From Rickettsiales bacterium (GTDB lineage Bacteria; Pseudomonadota; Alphaproteobacteria; Rs-D84): a DNA stretch of 63,236 nt. The first letter of the stretch is position 1; the number at the start of each line of letters is the position of its first letter. Shown piece by piece: positions 39,546-49,700 of the stretch. Under the pieces are notes generated by a model. The model made no database searches, had not been told where the DNA came from, and saw nothing but the letters and a program-made list of their open reading frames with translations. The DNA is taken from positions 1 to 63,236 of the forward strand of contig JAITCH010000010.1 of assembly GCA_031283185.1 (NCBI GenBank). Direction: 5' to 3'. The translations under genes were made by a program, and so were the position numbers.

Positions 39546-40211
39546 TTATTCAAACACTACAACCCTTGCATTATCTAGCATTTTTATAAATCCCTCTTGA
39601 TGGGATATTATCAGGAATGCGGTCCCCGCCGCGTGCATTTCATTTATCACATCCGCAATCAGTTGTTGCAATCCCGCATCTGCGCCTGCTTCAATCTCGT
39701 CCAAAATCGCCAATTTCGGCTCGGACAGAATCAGCCCCAGTAATGCTATGCGCTTTTTCTCGCCGCCGGAAAATCCAACATTGACCGACCGCGCCAGCCA
39801 ACTTTCCGGAATGTCCAAACGCGCCCGCGCCGCATTCAGTTTGTTAAAAAAATCAGCGGATGAAATTTCTTGTTTGTTTATAAATTTATGCCGCGCGTTC
39901 ATAGAATGTTTAAGGAATGACGACAGGGTAAGGCCTGGAATTTCCGGCACATTCTGCGCCGCGAAATAAATCCCATTTAGCGCACGCGTGGTGGTTGTGT
40001 CCGTTGATATATCGCGCCCGTCAAACTTTATTTCATATGCCGAAATAACCAGTCGCGGGTCATTCATAATTGCGGCGGCGAGTGTAGATTTGCCCGCTCC
40101 GTTTTTCCCGCGGACGATCACAATCGCATTATCACTCACTTCCAGTGAAAAGTTTTTTATAATCGGGCTGTTGTCTTTCAATCCGACACTCATATTTTTA
40201 ATGCTAAGCAT
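39546..40211 (-). CDS. sufC: Fe-S cluster assembly ATPase SufC
   Basis: 221 residues, short for the family (about 250). ABC ATPase with Walker A GKNGAGKST near residue 35, signature VGFSGGEKKR and Walker B PKLAILDEIEAGAD, the D.IEAG/SGLD variant that marks SufC. It powers the SufBCD scaffold on which Fe-S clusters are built in the cytoplasm. Its start overlaps the end of sufB by 8 nt, so the genes are cotranscribed. No sufD, sufS or sufE follows. Confidence 0.93.
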   Translation of the reverse strand: MLSIKNMSVGLKDNSPIIKNFSLEVSDNAIVIVRGKNGAGKSTLAAAIMNDPRLVISAYEIKFDGRDISTDTTTTRALNGIYFAAQNVPEIPGLTLSSFLKHSMNARHKFINKQEISSADFFNKLNAARARLDIPESWLARSVNVGFSGGEKKRIALLGLILSEPKLAILDEIEAGADAGLQQLIADVINEMHAAGTAFLIISHQEGFIKMLDNARVVVFE

Positions 40212-41556
40212 TTCTATCCTCCAACGCTAACTTTATCAAATGTTTTGATTCAACTAAAAATTCCATTGGCAAGCGCGATAAAATCGGTGCGGCCGCCCCG
40301 CCGATAATTAATGCGACTGCTTCATCCCGCGCGACACCATTGACGGCGAGATAAAATAATGCGGCTTCGGAAATCGCGCCAGTGGTGGCCTCGTGTCCCG
40401 AAATGTTTTTGCCATTGGAATGGATGAATGTCGGCAAGGTATTTGCGACTGCATTTTCGCCGATGATTTTTGTATCGCAGTTGCTGGCACTTTTCGCGCC
40501 GTTGGTATTCGCCCCGAATGAAGTCAAACTTCGAAAAGTCTGTCTTGAATTTTCCAGTGCGACACCGACTGACATAATGTTGGAAGTTGAATTATTTCCG
40601 ATGTGAATCATTTTTGTGCCGGTGTCGGCTTGTTGCGCGCCGCGCGTTATGGCAAGTGAATAAAAGTCGGAATGCGCGCCGTCCCCGGCCAGAATACTGG
40701 ACGGATATTTCCAAGTTTTCGCCGATCCGATTTCCAGTTGAGTCCAAAGTAATTTCGCGCCGCGCCCGACACTGCCGCGCTTGCTGACAAAGTTTAGTAT
40801 TCCGCCGCGCCCGTCCTTGTCGCCTGCAAACCAGTTCTGCACGGTTGCATATTTCACAATCGCGCCGTCTTTGGCGATTACTTCAACCACGCCGGAATGA
40901 AGTTGGTGGTTAGGGCGGCGCGGTGCGGAGCAACCCTCTAAATAAGAAAGTTCTGCGCCGGGTTCTACGATGATTAGGGTGCGTTCAAATTGCCCGATGT
41001 TTGCAGTGTTGATGCGGAAATAACTGGCGAGATCAATCGGGCATTTAACGCCCGCGGGAACAAATACAAATGTCCCGTCAGAAAAAGCGGCGGCATTTAG
41101 CGCGGCGAAAAAATTGTCATTTGCGGGCACGACCGAGCCCAAGTTTTCGCGCACTAAGTCTGGATGTTTTTTGACTGCCTCGCCGAATGGCAAAAATATG
41201 ATTCCAAGTTTTTTGAGTTCTCCGGATAATGAAGTGCTGACGGATGACGAGTCTTCCACTGCATCAACCGCCATTCCCATTAACGCATCCTGTTCGTGCT
41301 TTGGAATTTTTAATCGGTCATAAATTTCTCTTAAATCCCCATCGTTTTTTTGGTGGTCGCGCGCGCCGTCTTTATAATATATCAGCGACTGATAATCAAT
41401 CGCTTCATAATCCACATCCGACCAGTGCGGCTCTGACATTTTTTGCCATGCGGCGAACGCGTTCAGACGCCATTCAAGCAGCCACGCAGGCTCGCCCCGC
41501 GCGGTAGAAATTTCGCGGATAATGTCGTGTGAAATTCCTGGGCGAATGTTAGTCAT
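40204..41556 (-). CDS. sufB: Fe-S cluster scaffold protein SufB
   Basis: 450 residues. SufB family with FVPAGVKCPIDLASYFRIN, the beta-helix core, and the diagnostic GHEATTGAISEAALFYL near the C-terminus. Together with SufC (and normally SufD) it assembles and transfers Fe-S clusters. Its start overlaps the end of the upstream membrane-protein gene by 8 nt, giving a four-gene minus-strand operon 42470 to 39546. Confidence 0.95.
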   Translation of the reverse strand: MTNIRPGISHDIIREISTARGEPAWLLEWRLNAFAAWQKMSEPHWSDVDYEAIDYQSLIYYKDGARDHQKNDGDLREIYDRLKIPKHEQDALMGMAVDAVEDSSSVSTSLSGELKKLGIIFLPFGEAVKKHPDLVRENLGSVVPANDNFFAALNAAAFSDGTFVFVPAGVKCPIDLASYFRINTANIGQFERTLIIVEPGAELSYLEGCSAPRRPNHQLHSGVVEVIAKDGAIVKYATVQNWFAGDKDGRGGILNFVSKRGSVGRGAKLLWTQLEIGSAKTWKYPSSILAGDGAHSDFYSLAITRGAQQADTGTKMIHIGNNSTSNIMSVGVALENSRQTFRSLTSFGANTNGAKSASNCDTKIIGENAVANTLPTFIHSNGKNISGHEATTGAISEAALFYLAVNGVARDEAVALIIGGAAAPILSRLPMEFLVESKHLIKLALEDRNA

Positions 41557-42112
41557 TTTCTGATGCGGCTGTCATCGCCATCTGCCGCGCGGCGGAAAGG
41601 ATTGTTATAGTCTGCCCCATCAGCCCTTCGGAAAACGCGGCCTCTAAAATCCCGTCTTGGTCAAGCCCTGCGATGCGTTCCAAAGTTTTTTGCGCGCGCC
41701 ACAAGAATGCATCTGTGTGTTTGCGGAATTCTTCATCAAGTTTTATACTGCGGCGAAGTTGTTCTAATACGAACGGGTTGGTGTCCTTGGCGTCAATGAT
41801 TCCGCCGGCCAGCCGCCATAGATTGTGTTCGAATGTGTTGCGCGGTGCGACCTTGATGGCCTTGGCGATATGTTCCAAATGGTGGGCGAGTTCTTGGTAG
41901 ACTATGTCCAGGTTGTTGATGAACGAGTCTTGCTGATTGTATTGTTCCAAAGTGCGCGAGATATTTTTGAGAGTGGAGGCATTTGTAATTGCGATTTTAT
42001 TTGCGATGACGCAATTTTTGCGAATAGACATTAAAAGCATAATGACGCAACAAGTTATTAATGCGCCGCCGATTGATAATATGTAAATTATATTTGCTTC
42101 TAAAAATCCCAT
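41549..42112 (-). CDS. Hypothetical membrane-anchored helical protein
   Basis: 187 residues from the ATG at 42112. One N-terminal transmembrane helix (about 8-30), then a largely helical cytoplasmic or periplasmic domain. It sits between the 118-residue gene and sufB with overlaps or 1-nt gaps. No family recognised and no Cys-rich or metal motif that would tie it to Fe-S work. Confidence 0.75.
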   Translation of the reverse strand: MGFLEANIIYILSIGGALITCCVIMLLMSIRKNCVIANKIAITNASTLKNISRTLEQYNQQDSFINNLDIVYQELAHHLEHIAKAIKVAPRNTFEHNLWRLAGGIIDAKDTNPFVLEQLRRSIKLDEEFRKHTDAFLWRAQKTLERIAGLDQDGILEAAFSEGLMGQTITILSAARQMAMTAASEND

Positions 42113-42113
42113 T

Positions 42114-42470
42114 TTATTTTTTCCTTCCCATCCGTTTTGCTTTGGCGAGTGCTTCTTTAATAGACTTGTCGACATGGCGAAGGATGCGCGGATGAAGTGC
42201 CTTGACATTCATTTGCTGCGCCAGGTCTTTGGCGACATAACCGATGACGAGTTCCAGTTGCGCCGGGGAGATTACATATACATCGGAAACGATTTTATCA
42301 ATGGTCAGGTCTTGGACGATTTCGTGAACTTTGGCGACGACTTTTTTTTCGACTATGGCTTCTTCGTTGTTGGCCTGGATTGCGCCGCGAAGCGCGCCCG
42401 GTCGGGCAGGGTCGCTTAACCTGGTTTTGGTGTTCTGTATAAATTTCAGAATTTCGTCATTATTGCTCAT
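42114..42470 (-). CDS. Hypothetical protein, first gene of the suf operon
   Basis: 118 residues. I choose the ATG at 42470 with GAGGAG upstream; the longer in-frame extension reaches across the divergent gene. Soluble, helical, with a very basic C-terminus (KSIKEALAKAKRMGRKK). Unknown family. Confidence 0.7.
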   Translation of the reverse strand: MSNNDEILKFIQNTKTRLSDPARPGALRGAIQANNEEAIVEKKVVAKVHEIVQDLTIDKIVSDVYVISPAQLELVIGYVAKDLAQQMNVKALHPRILRHVDKSIKEALAKAKRMGRKK

Positions 42471-42524
42471 AATTGCATTTTCTCCTCGTTCCACATTCTT
42501 ATAGCATAAATTTTTTTGATATGC

Positions 42525-42530
42525 TATAAT
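42525..42530 (+). promoter_or_regulatory. Extended -10 box, leaderless start
   Basis: TGCTATAAT (TG-N-TATAAT) followed after 6 nt by the ATG at 42537. Confidence 0.75.
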
Positions 42531-42536
42531 TTTATT

Positions 42537-42818
42537 ATGAGTGATATTGAGCCGTATTTTGACTTTATAGAGCGGAGGGGTCGTCCGTGGATTTTGGTAA
42601 TCCGGGCGCGCGCTCCGGCGGAGTTTTCGCCAAGGTTGTCTGCGCCTGGCGGGCGAATGGCTGTGTTGTATCGGCGTCCGGCGGAAGATGTGGTGCTGGA
42701 AGGCATTCCGCCGCGGGTTCAGATGTATTTGCAAAAAGCGCGAAGCATTTTGACGGCCGAGGTGGCAAAGGATGGCGAGGCGGTTCGCATTTACCAAACT
42801 CCAATCGAGAATTTTTAA
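42537..42818 (+). CDS. Small hypothetical protein
   Basis: 93 residues. No signal peptide, Arg- and Pro-rich, with no motif I recognise. The ATG sits 6 nt behind an extended -10 box and has no Shine-Dalgarno, so translation is probably leaderless. Divergent from the suf operon. Confidence 0.65.
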   Translation: MSDIEPYFDFIERRGRPWILVIRARAPAEFSPRLSAPGGRMAVLYRRPAEDVVLEGIPPRVQMYLQKARSILTAEVAKDGEAVRIYQTPIENF

Positions 42819-42824
42819 TAATCC

Positions 42825-42853
42825 TTGACAAAATTGCAATAAACAAGCACAAT
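42825..42853 (+). promoter_or_regulatory. Promoter of the 42947 gene
   Basis: TTGACA, 17-bp spacer, CACAAT. A 90-nt leader with a GGGC/GCCC hairpin follows. Confidence 0.75.
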
Positions 42854-42946
42854 AACTTCCGAATAGCATCAAACTAACGCGTTTCGTGGCGACAAGCCAG
42901 GGCGCATAATAAATGGGCGAATAGCCCAAAAACAAAGGAAAATGTT

Positions 42947-43810
42947 ATGAAAAACACAAAAACGAATGGTAAAATTTCACGGGCGGCGATGTTTGCGGCA
43001 AAGTATTTGCCTGCGTCGATGGCAGTTGCGATGTTTGCGGGATGCTTGAACCCGGCGAATGAAGCGGATGAAACGACAGCGGCGAATCAAAAGGCTCCGT
43101 TGATTCCGTATTCAATAGAGGAAACGACCCCAGCGGCAACCCCGAAACAGGTGCAAAAGACAGAGGGCTCACAAGCTCTCGTGGCCACTGAATATTATTT
43201 TAATCCTCAGGGTTCCGAATACTTTTTTAAACTAAAGAATCCAAATCAAATTGAAAATTTAGGGATTTCTAATAAGGCAGACGATTATACTGAAAAAAAT
43301 TTATCCGGACGAGATACGGTATCAGGCAGTATTAGGGCATTAGATTCCATTTTTGTTTGGACAAATATGCCGAATGAAAGTTTTGAGGCTATGGATGACG
43401 CAATTTTTGCCTTTGAAAGAAAAACTGGTGCAGATTTCTATGACGCGCTTAATAAATTTGTTGAGGATTATACACTTGCAGAAGGCAGGATTCCGAGAGT
43501 TATATATCGTTTGAACTTGCAATATATAAATAGCAATCATTTAAGGTTTGCAGAGGGAATTAATATGGATACAATATCCATAGGAAATACTTCTACTTCT
43601 AGTGCGAAGTTTATCATTGATGATCAAAAAGCTAATACAAGGGACACGCGTGCAGTGATTATTGATACCAGTGATCTAGAAGGTATGCATGCATTTGACA
43701 TTGTTGGTGGCAAAACCCCTGCGACTAGCGTGTTAGAAAATCCGCGTGTTGTTCCGAATAACAATCCGCGTAATTACTTGTATAAGACAACTGGCACCCG
43801 TGGTCGGTAA
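42947..43810 (+). CDS. Putative lipoprotein of unknown function
   Basis: 287 residues. AAAGGAAAA RBS. The N-terminus is long and basic with a lipobox-like VAMFAGC (Cys33), unusually far in for a lipoprotein signal. A Thr/Ala/Pro-rich linker follows, then a mixed domain without Cys. No recognisable family. Codon use in the second half is more AT-rich than in neighbours. Own promoter and terminator. Confidence 0.7.
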   Translation: MKNTKTNGKISRAAMFAAKYLPASMAVAMFAGCLNPANEADETTAANQKAPLIPYSIEETTPAATPKQVQKTEGSQALVATEYYFNPQGSEYFFKLKNPNQIENLGISNKADDYTEKNLSGRDTVSGSIRALDSIFVWTNMPNESFEAMDDAIFAFERKTGADFYDALNKFVEDYTLAEGRIPRVIYRLNLQYINSNHLRFAEGINMDTISIGNTSTSSAKFIIDDQKANTRDTRAVIIDTSDLEGMHAFDIVGGKTPATSVLENPRVVPNNNPRNYLYKTTGTRGR

Positions 43811-43834
43811 TATAAAGTAAAGTATATAAAACTC

Positions 43835-43862
43835 AACCGCCACTTTCCGTGGCGGTTTTTTT
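43835..43862 (+). terminator. Intrinsic terminator
   Basis: AACCGCCA, 7-nt loop, TGGCGGTT, then a T-run. Confidence 0.95.
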
Positions 43863-43943
43863 AAGCAGGATGTTTCTTGATTTCCCCCTATTGACTTTCA
43901 CCCGCTTTTCCACTATATTCCTAGGTAAAATGAAGGAAAAAAT

Positions 43944-46547
43944 ATGTTTGCAAAAGTATTAAAAGTGCTGATCGGCTCCGCTAATGACCGAGCCGTCAAA
44001 AGTTATGATAAAATTGTGTCCGTTATCAACGACTTAGAGCCAAAATATCACGCAATGTCTGACGATGAACTCCGCGCGGAAACAGCGCGGCTTCGCGGTC
44101 TTGCCGTGGCTGGCACGCCAGAGAATGAAATCCTGCCCTATGCCTTTGCAAATGTGCGCGAGGCTTCAATTCGCACAATCGGTCTTCGTCATTTTAATAC
44201 GCAACTTATCGGCGGTATGGTGCTGTCCAGTGGCCGTATTGCGGAAATGAAAACGGGTGAGGGTAAGACACTTGTCGCAACTCTCGCGCTTTATCTCAAA
44301 GCCCTTTACGGACGGGGCGCGCATCTGATAACGGTCAACGATTATCTTGCAAACCGCGATGCGGATTGGATGGGTCAGATTTATCAATTCCTGGGGATGA
44401 GCATTGGAATTATTCAACACGATATGTCAGACGAAGAACGCCGGGCGGCTTACGCATGCGATATAACTTATGTTACCAATTCGGAATTGGGCTTTGATTA
44501 CTTGCGCGACAATATGAAGTTCTCAAACGACCAACAAGTTCTGCGCCCGCTGTTCTACGCGATTGTGGACGAGGTTGATTCCATATTAATTGACGAAGCG
44601 CGCACCCCGCTGATTATATCCGGGCAGGCGGAAGATTCTTCGGAACTATATGCAAAAATTGCGGCCGTTGTGAAACGCCTCGCGCCCGAACATATAAAGA
44701 AAAATGAAAAAGACCGCCATGTCGTGCTGACGGATTTAGGTGTGGACGAGATTACAAAGATGCTGTCCGAAGCAGGTCTTATGGACGGAACAAACCTTTA
44801 TGATGCTGCAAATGCCGCGCTGGTTATGCACATTCAGCAGGCTTTATTGGCGCAGAATATGTATCATTTGGATGTGAATTATGTCGTGCGCGAAGGTCAG
44901 ATTATGATTGTGGACGAATTCACCGGGCGCGTGCTGACCGGGCGCAGATTCGGTAAGGGACTTCATCAAGCCATAGAGGCGAAAGAGGGCGTTGCTATTC
45001 AGCCGGAAAATCAAACGGTATCAAGCATTTCTTATCAAAATTTATTTAGGCTGTATGATAGTTTGTCTGGTATGACCGGGACGGCGATGACCGAAGCGAC
45101 CGAGTTCGAGGAGATTTATAAACTTCGTGTTATTTCCATACCGACCAATCGCCCGGTGGTTCGCATTGATCATCACGATGAAATTTATAGAACGCGTTCG
45201 GAAAAATATCGCGCGATTGTTGAAACAATTCGTGAATGCAATATGCGCGGTCAGCCTGTTTTGGTGGGAACCGTTACGATTGAAAAGTCCGAAGAACTTG
45301 CGGCGATTATAGAGCGGGATTTGAAGTTGAAACCGAATGTCTTGAATGCAAAGCAGCACGCTTCGGAATCAAAAATTATTGCACAGGCGGGTCGCCCGGG
45401 CAGCATAACGATTGCGACAAATATGGCCGGCCGTGGAACTGATATTAAATTGGGCGGTAATGCAGAAGCGGTTATTGCGGAACTGGATCCAGACGCGCCG
45501 GATTTTGATGCTAAGAAAAAAGCCGCGTATGAAGATGTTGAAAAAAATAAAATTGAAGTATTAAATGCAGGCGGTTTATATGTTATCGGAACAGAGCGGC
45601 ACGAGTCGCGCCGAATTGATAATCAACTTCGCGGTCGTTCGGGACGGCAGGGCGATCCGGGCGATTCTAAATTCTTCTTGTCATTGGAAGACGATTTGAT
45701 GCGGATTTTCGGCGCGCAAAGATTGGATGGCGTGCTGGTGAAATTAGGATTGAAAACGGACGAGGCGATTACGCACGCTTGGATTACAAAGGCGTTGGAA
45801 AAGGCGCAGAAACGGGTAGAGGCGCGGTATTTTGAATCGCGCAAAGAATTGCTGAAATATGACGATGTTATGAATGACCAGCGGAAAGTCGTGTATAAAC
45901 AGCGCGCGGAATTAATGACGGAAAATGAATTAAAGCCGTTTATAGAAGACATAATTACTGATGTGGTGGAAAGCATTGCGGAATCTGGAATGCCGGAAAA
46001 ATCGCGTGCTGACGAATGGAATACCGAAGCGATGCATAATGACTTTGTGCGGTTTTTCGGAATGGATATAACGGATATAGACGCGTGGAAAACTTCGGAA
46101 ACCATCACCGATCAAAAGGCGTTCGAGACATTGTTGGGATTGGCGAAACGCAGATATGAAAATCAGCGGTTGAAGTATGGCGAATTGATGCATTCGGCTG
46201 AACGGCAGATTTCGCTTCACGCATTGGATGCCTGTTGGAAGAAACATTTGCAAAATATGGATTATTTGCAGACGGGAATTGGGCTGAGGGGTTATGGGCA
46301 AAAAAATCCGCTGTATGAATATAAGAAAGAAGCGTTTCAGTTGTTTGAAGATATGATGATTAATTTCAAGCGGATGTTGATTTCGTATGTGTGCAAATTG
46401 CAATTGTCCGAAGAAGAAATTAATGCGATGCGTCAGTCGCAGGAAGATAGCGATGCTAGCCTGAATCAAACGGAAGAGCGGCGCAATAGTGCTTGCCCGT
46501 GCGGTTCTGGATTAAAATACAAACACTGCTGCGGCAAACTAAAATAA
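43944..46547 (+). CDS. secA: Preprotein translocase ATPase SecA
   Basis: 867 residues, full length. The motor domain carries GEGKTLVATLALYL (Walker A, about residue 103), TVNDYLANRDADWM and VDEVDSILIDEARTPLIISG. The second RecA fold has NMAGRGTDIKLGG and RGRSGRQGDPG. The C-terminus ends in a zinc-binding CPCGSG...CCG. SecA pushes unfolded preproteins through SecYEG and feeds export of the many secreted proteins in this window. AAGGAAAAA lies before the ATG. Confidence 0.98.
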   Translation: MFAKVLKVLIGSANDRAVKSYDKIVSVINDLEPKYHAMSDDELRAETARLRGLAVAGTPENEILPYAFANVREASIRTIGLRHFNTQLIGGMVLSSGRIAEMKTGEGKTLVATLALYLKALYGRGAHLITVNDYLANRDADWMGQIYQFLGMSIGIIQHDMSDEERRAAYACDITYVTNSELGFDYLRDNMKFSNDQQVLRPLFYAIVDEVDSILIDEARTPLIISGQAEDSSELYAKIAAVVKRLAPEHIKKNEKDRHVVLTDLGVDEITKMLSEAGLMDGTNLYDAANAALVMHIQQALLAQNMYHLDVNYVVREGQIMIVDEFTGRVLTGRRFGKGLHQAIEAKEGVAIQPENQTVSSISYQNLFRLYDSLSGMTGTAMTEATEFEEIYKLRVISIPTNRPVVRIDHHDEIYRTRSEKYRAIVETIRECNMRGQPVLVGTVTIEKSEELAAIIERDLKLKPNVLNAKQHASESKIIAQAGRPGSITIATNMAGRGTDIKLGGNAEAVIAELDPDAPDFDAKKKAAYEDVEKNKIEVLNAGGLYVIGTERHESRRIDNQLRGRSGRQGDPGDSKFFLSLEDDLMRIFGAQRLDGVLVKLGLKTDEAITHAWITKALEKAQKRVEARYFESRKELLKYDDVMNDQRKVVYKQRAELMTENELKPFIEDIITDVVESIAESGMPEKSRADEWNTEAMHNDFVRFFGMDITDIDAWKTSETITDQKAFETLLGLAKRRYENQRLKYGELMHSAERQISLHALDACWKKHLQNMDYLQTGIGLRGYGQKNPLYEYKKEAFQLFEDMMINFKRMLISYVCKLQLSEEEINAMRQSQEDSDASLNQTEERRNSACPCGSGLKYKHCCGKLK

Positions 46548-46552
46548 AAAAA

Positions 46553-46677
46553 TTCTCCTCCATTGGAGGAGTCCCGCCGCAGGCGGGGAGGTGGTTTAGC
46601 CACATTGAACGATGCAGTGTGGTGATGCGTGGTTAAACCACCCCGGGCTTTGCCCACCCCTCCATTGGAGGGGAATT
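46553..46677. repeat. Dispersed palindromic element, copy 4
   Basis: 125 bp between secA and dnaE, with ends CTCCATTGGAGGAG and CCCCTCCATTGGAGGGG. The dnaE RBS begins 10 nt after it, so the element forms most of the intergenic region. Confidence 0.93.
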
Positions 46678-46701
46678 GAATTGCCAAAAGGGAATAGTTT
46701 A

Positions 46702-49700
46702 ATGTCTCCGAAATTCATACATCTTCGTCTTCATTCGGCATATTCGCTGGCCGAGGGTGCAATCCCGGTAAAGAAAATCCCCGGCATCTGTCAGCGTCAT
46801 AATATGCCAGCGGTCGCCATAACCGATACGAACGCGTTCTTTGGAGCGCCGCAGTTTTCCGCGCTGTGCCGCAAGAATGGCATTCAGCCGATTATTGGCG
46901 CGACATTCGCATTTAATCAGCACGATAATGTGGATGCGAAAACTTTGCGCGCGGGTCAGTTGTCGGAAATCGCATTGCTTGCCCAGTCCGAGGCGGGCTT
47001 TCAGAATATGTCTAAATTGATAACGAACGCATATCTGCGCGAAGATAATGGCCATTTGGGCGCGTATATTACATTCGCGGAATTGGCGGAGGCGAGCGAA
47101 GGGATTATATGTTTATCCGGCGGAACAAAGGGACCCATAACCGCCGCGCTTATTGAAAAGCAGGATAATTTGGCGGATGAATTTGCGATGCGTTTTGCGA
47201 AAATTTTTCCAACCCGTTTTTATATGGAGATTCAACGGCACGGATTGGAATCGGAAATAAAAACAGAGCCCGCGCTGCTGGATATAGCGTATAAAAATAA
47301 TATCCCGATTGTTGCGACCAATAATATCTTTTTCGAAACGCCGGATGCTTTTGAAGCGTTTGACGCGCTTCTTTGTATTGCGGGCGGCACGCAGGTTGTT
47401 GACCCAAATCGCAGGCGCGAAACGCCGGAACATTATTGGAAGTCGGCGGATGAAATGTGCGCGTTGTTTTCGGACTTGCCCGAAGCATTGGAAAATTCTG
47501 TGAATATCGCGCGGCGATGTGCGTTTGTTATCCCGACCCGTCCGCCGTTGCTGCCGCGCTTTGCGGATAATTTTGATGAAGAGTGCAAGATGCTCCGCGA
47601 CCGAACTTTTGCGGGGCTGGCGAAACGGCTTGATGATTTGGATATTGTGGACGAAGCGGTTCGCAAAACTTATTTTGACCAGGCGGAGTTTGAATTGTCG
47701 GTTATCATAAGGATGAAGTTTCCAGGATATTTCTTAATTGTCGCGGACTATGTGGAATGGTGTAAAAATAATGAAGTTATGGTTGGTCCCGGGCGCGGTT
47801 CGGGCGCAGGGTCTGTGGTGTCGTGGGCTTGCGGAATAACATCGGTGAATCCGTTCAAGTATGGCTTGCTGTTTGAAAGATTTCTAAATCCTGACCGAAT
47901 TTCTATGCCGGACTTTGATATTGATTTCGAGCCGGACGGAATAGAGCGCGTCATTGAATATATACAGCAAAAATATCGCTATGACCATGTGTCGCGCATT
48001 ATTACATTCGGCAGTTTGAAGGCCAAGGGAACGCTCCGCGATGTCGCCCGCGTTATGGGCGTCAGTTATGCCAAAGCGGATAGAATGGCGAAATTAATTG
48101 ATGTTATGGAAAAAGATTCGCTTACTGAAATTATTGCGAAAACCCCGCAGATAAGGGACTTGCTTGCCGCTTCGCCGGAACTGGCAAAGGTTGCGGATAT
48201 TGCAATTCAGTTAGAAGGTTTATATCGCCACGCGGGTGTGCACGCGGCGGGCGTTATTGTGGGCGACCGGCCGTTGGTGGAACTTGCGCCGTTGTATAAA
48301 GATCCGGCGAACGGAATTCCGGCGACCCAGTATGATATGAAATATGTGGAAGATGTCGGTCTGATAAAGTTTGACTTTCTTGGCCTTGCGACTTTGACGA
48401 TTCTGAAATATACAGCCGAATTGATTAAGAAGAATCACAGCGTGGATGTTGCGATTGATAAAATTCCGCTGGATGATCCCCGGGTTTTCAAGTTGCTCCA
48501 AGACGGGAAAACGGCGGGTGTATTCCAGGTGGAATCGCAAGGTATGCGGAATATATTGCGTCAGATTCGTCCGACATTATTTGATGAAATCGTTGCGATT
48601 GTCGCGCTTTATAGGCCGGGACCTATGGCGCAGATTCCAGAATTTGTAGAGCGGAAACACGGCCGTAGTCCGATTTTATATCCGCATCCAAAGGCAGAAG
48701 AATTCTTGAAGGAAACCTATGGAATTCTGGTGTATCAGGAACAGGTTATGGAGGCGTCTAAAAAGTTGGCGGGCTTTACACCGGGCGAGGCTGATACGCT
48801 TCGCAAGGGTATGGGAAAAAAGTTGCGCGATGTTATTGACTCTATGCGCCCGAAATTTATCAAGGGCTGTGCCGAGGTGTCTGGTATGTCCGAAGATGAT
48901 TCCACAAATTTATGGAATTTGTTTGTGCGTTTTGCGGAATATGCGTTTAATAAATCGCATTCGGTTTGTTATGCTGTCATCACGAATCAATGCGCTTATT
49001 TGAAGGCTCATTACCCGGCTGAATTTATTGCGGCGTCTATGAGCCATAATCTTAATAATTCGGATAAGTTGGCGGCATTTGTGGATGACGCGACAACGAA
49101 TTTCGGTCTGAAAATAATTTCGCCGGATGTAAATGAATCGGCGGTGTTGTTCACGACCAAGGGCAAGGGGATAGTATTCGGCCTTGCGGCGATGAAGGGC
49201 GTGGGCGAATCTGCCGCGCAGGCGATTATCCGTGCGCGTGAATCAGGCGGCGCGTTCAAGAATATAACGGACTTTGCAAAGCGATGCACAGGCTTGCTGA
49301 ATAAAAGAATACTGGAAGCGTTTATAAAGGCGGGCGCATTTGATTGCATTGAAAAGAACCGCGCGAAATTGTTTATGAATATGGATCGCATTTCGGAATA
49401 TGGCGCGAAATCAAAGGCGGCGGGTATTTCGTTGTTTGAATCTGCCGATTCAGACGATGTGGCGGAAAATCGCCTGGATAAGCAGATGGACGATGCGGCT
49501 CCGTGGACATTCGGGGAAAAACTGGCGGGCGAATACGATATGCTTGGGTTTTATATTTCGGCGCACCCGCTTGATCAACATAAAAAGATTTTTGAGAAGA
49601 ATGGAATGGTGAAATCAAGCACGCAGATTCAGGCGATGGGCGACCGCGAGAGTGTTCTGCTGCCGATGTTTGTGGAAAGCGCGAAACTTCGCACGACCAA

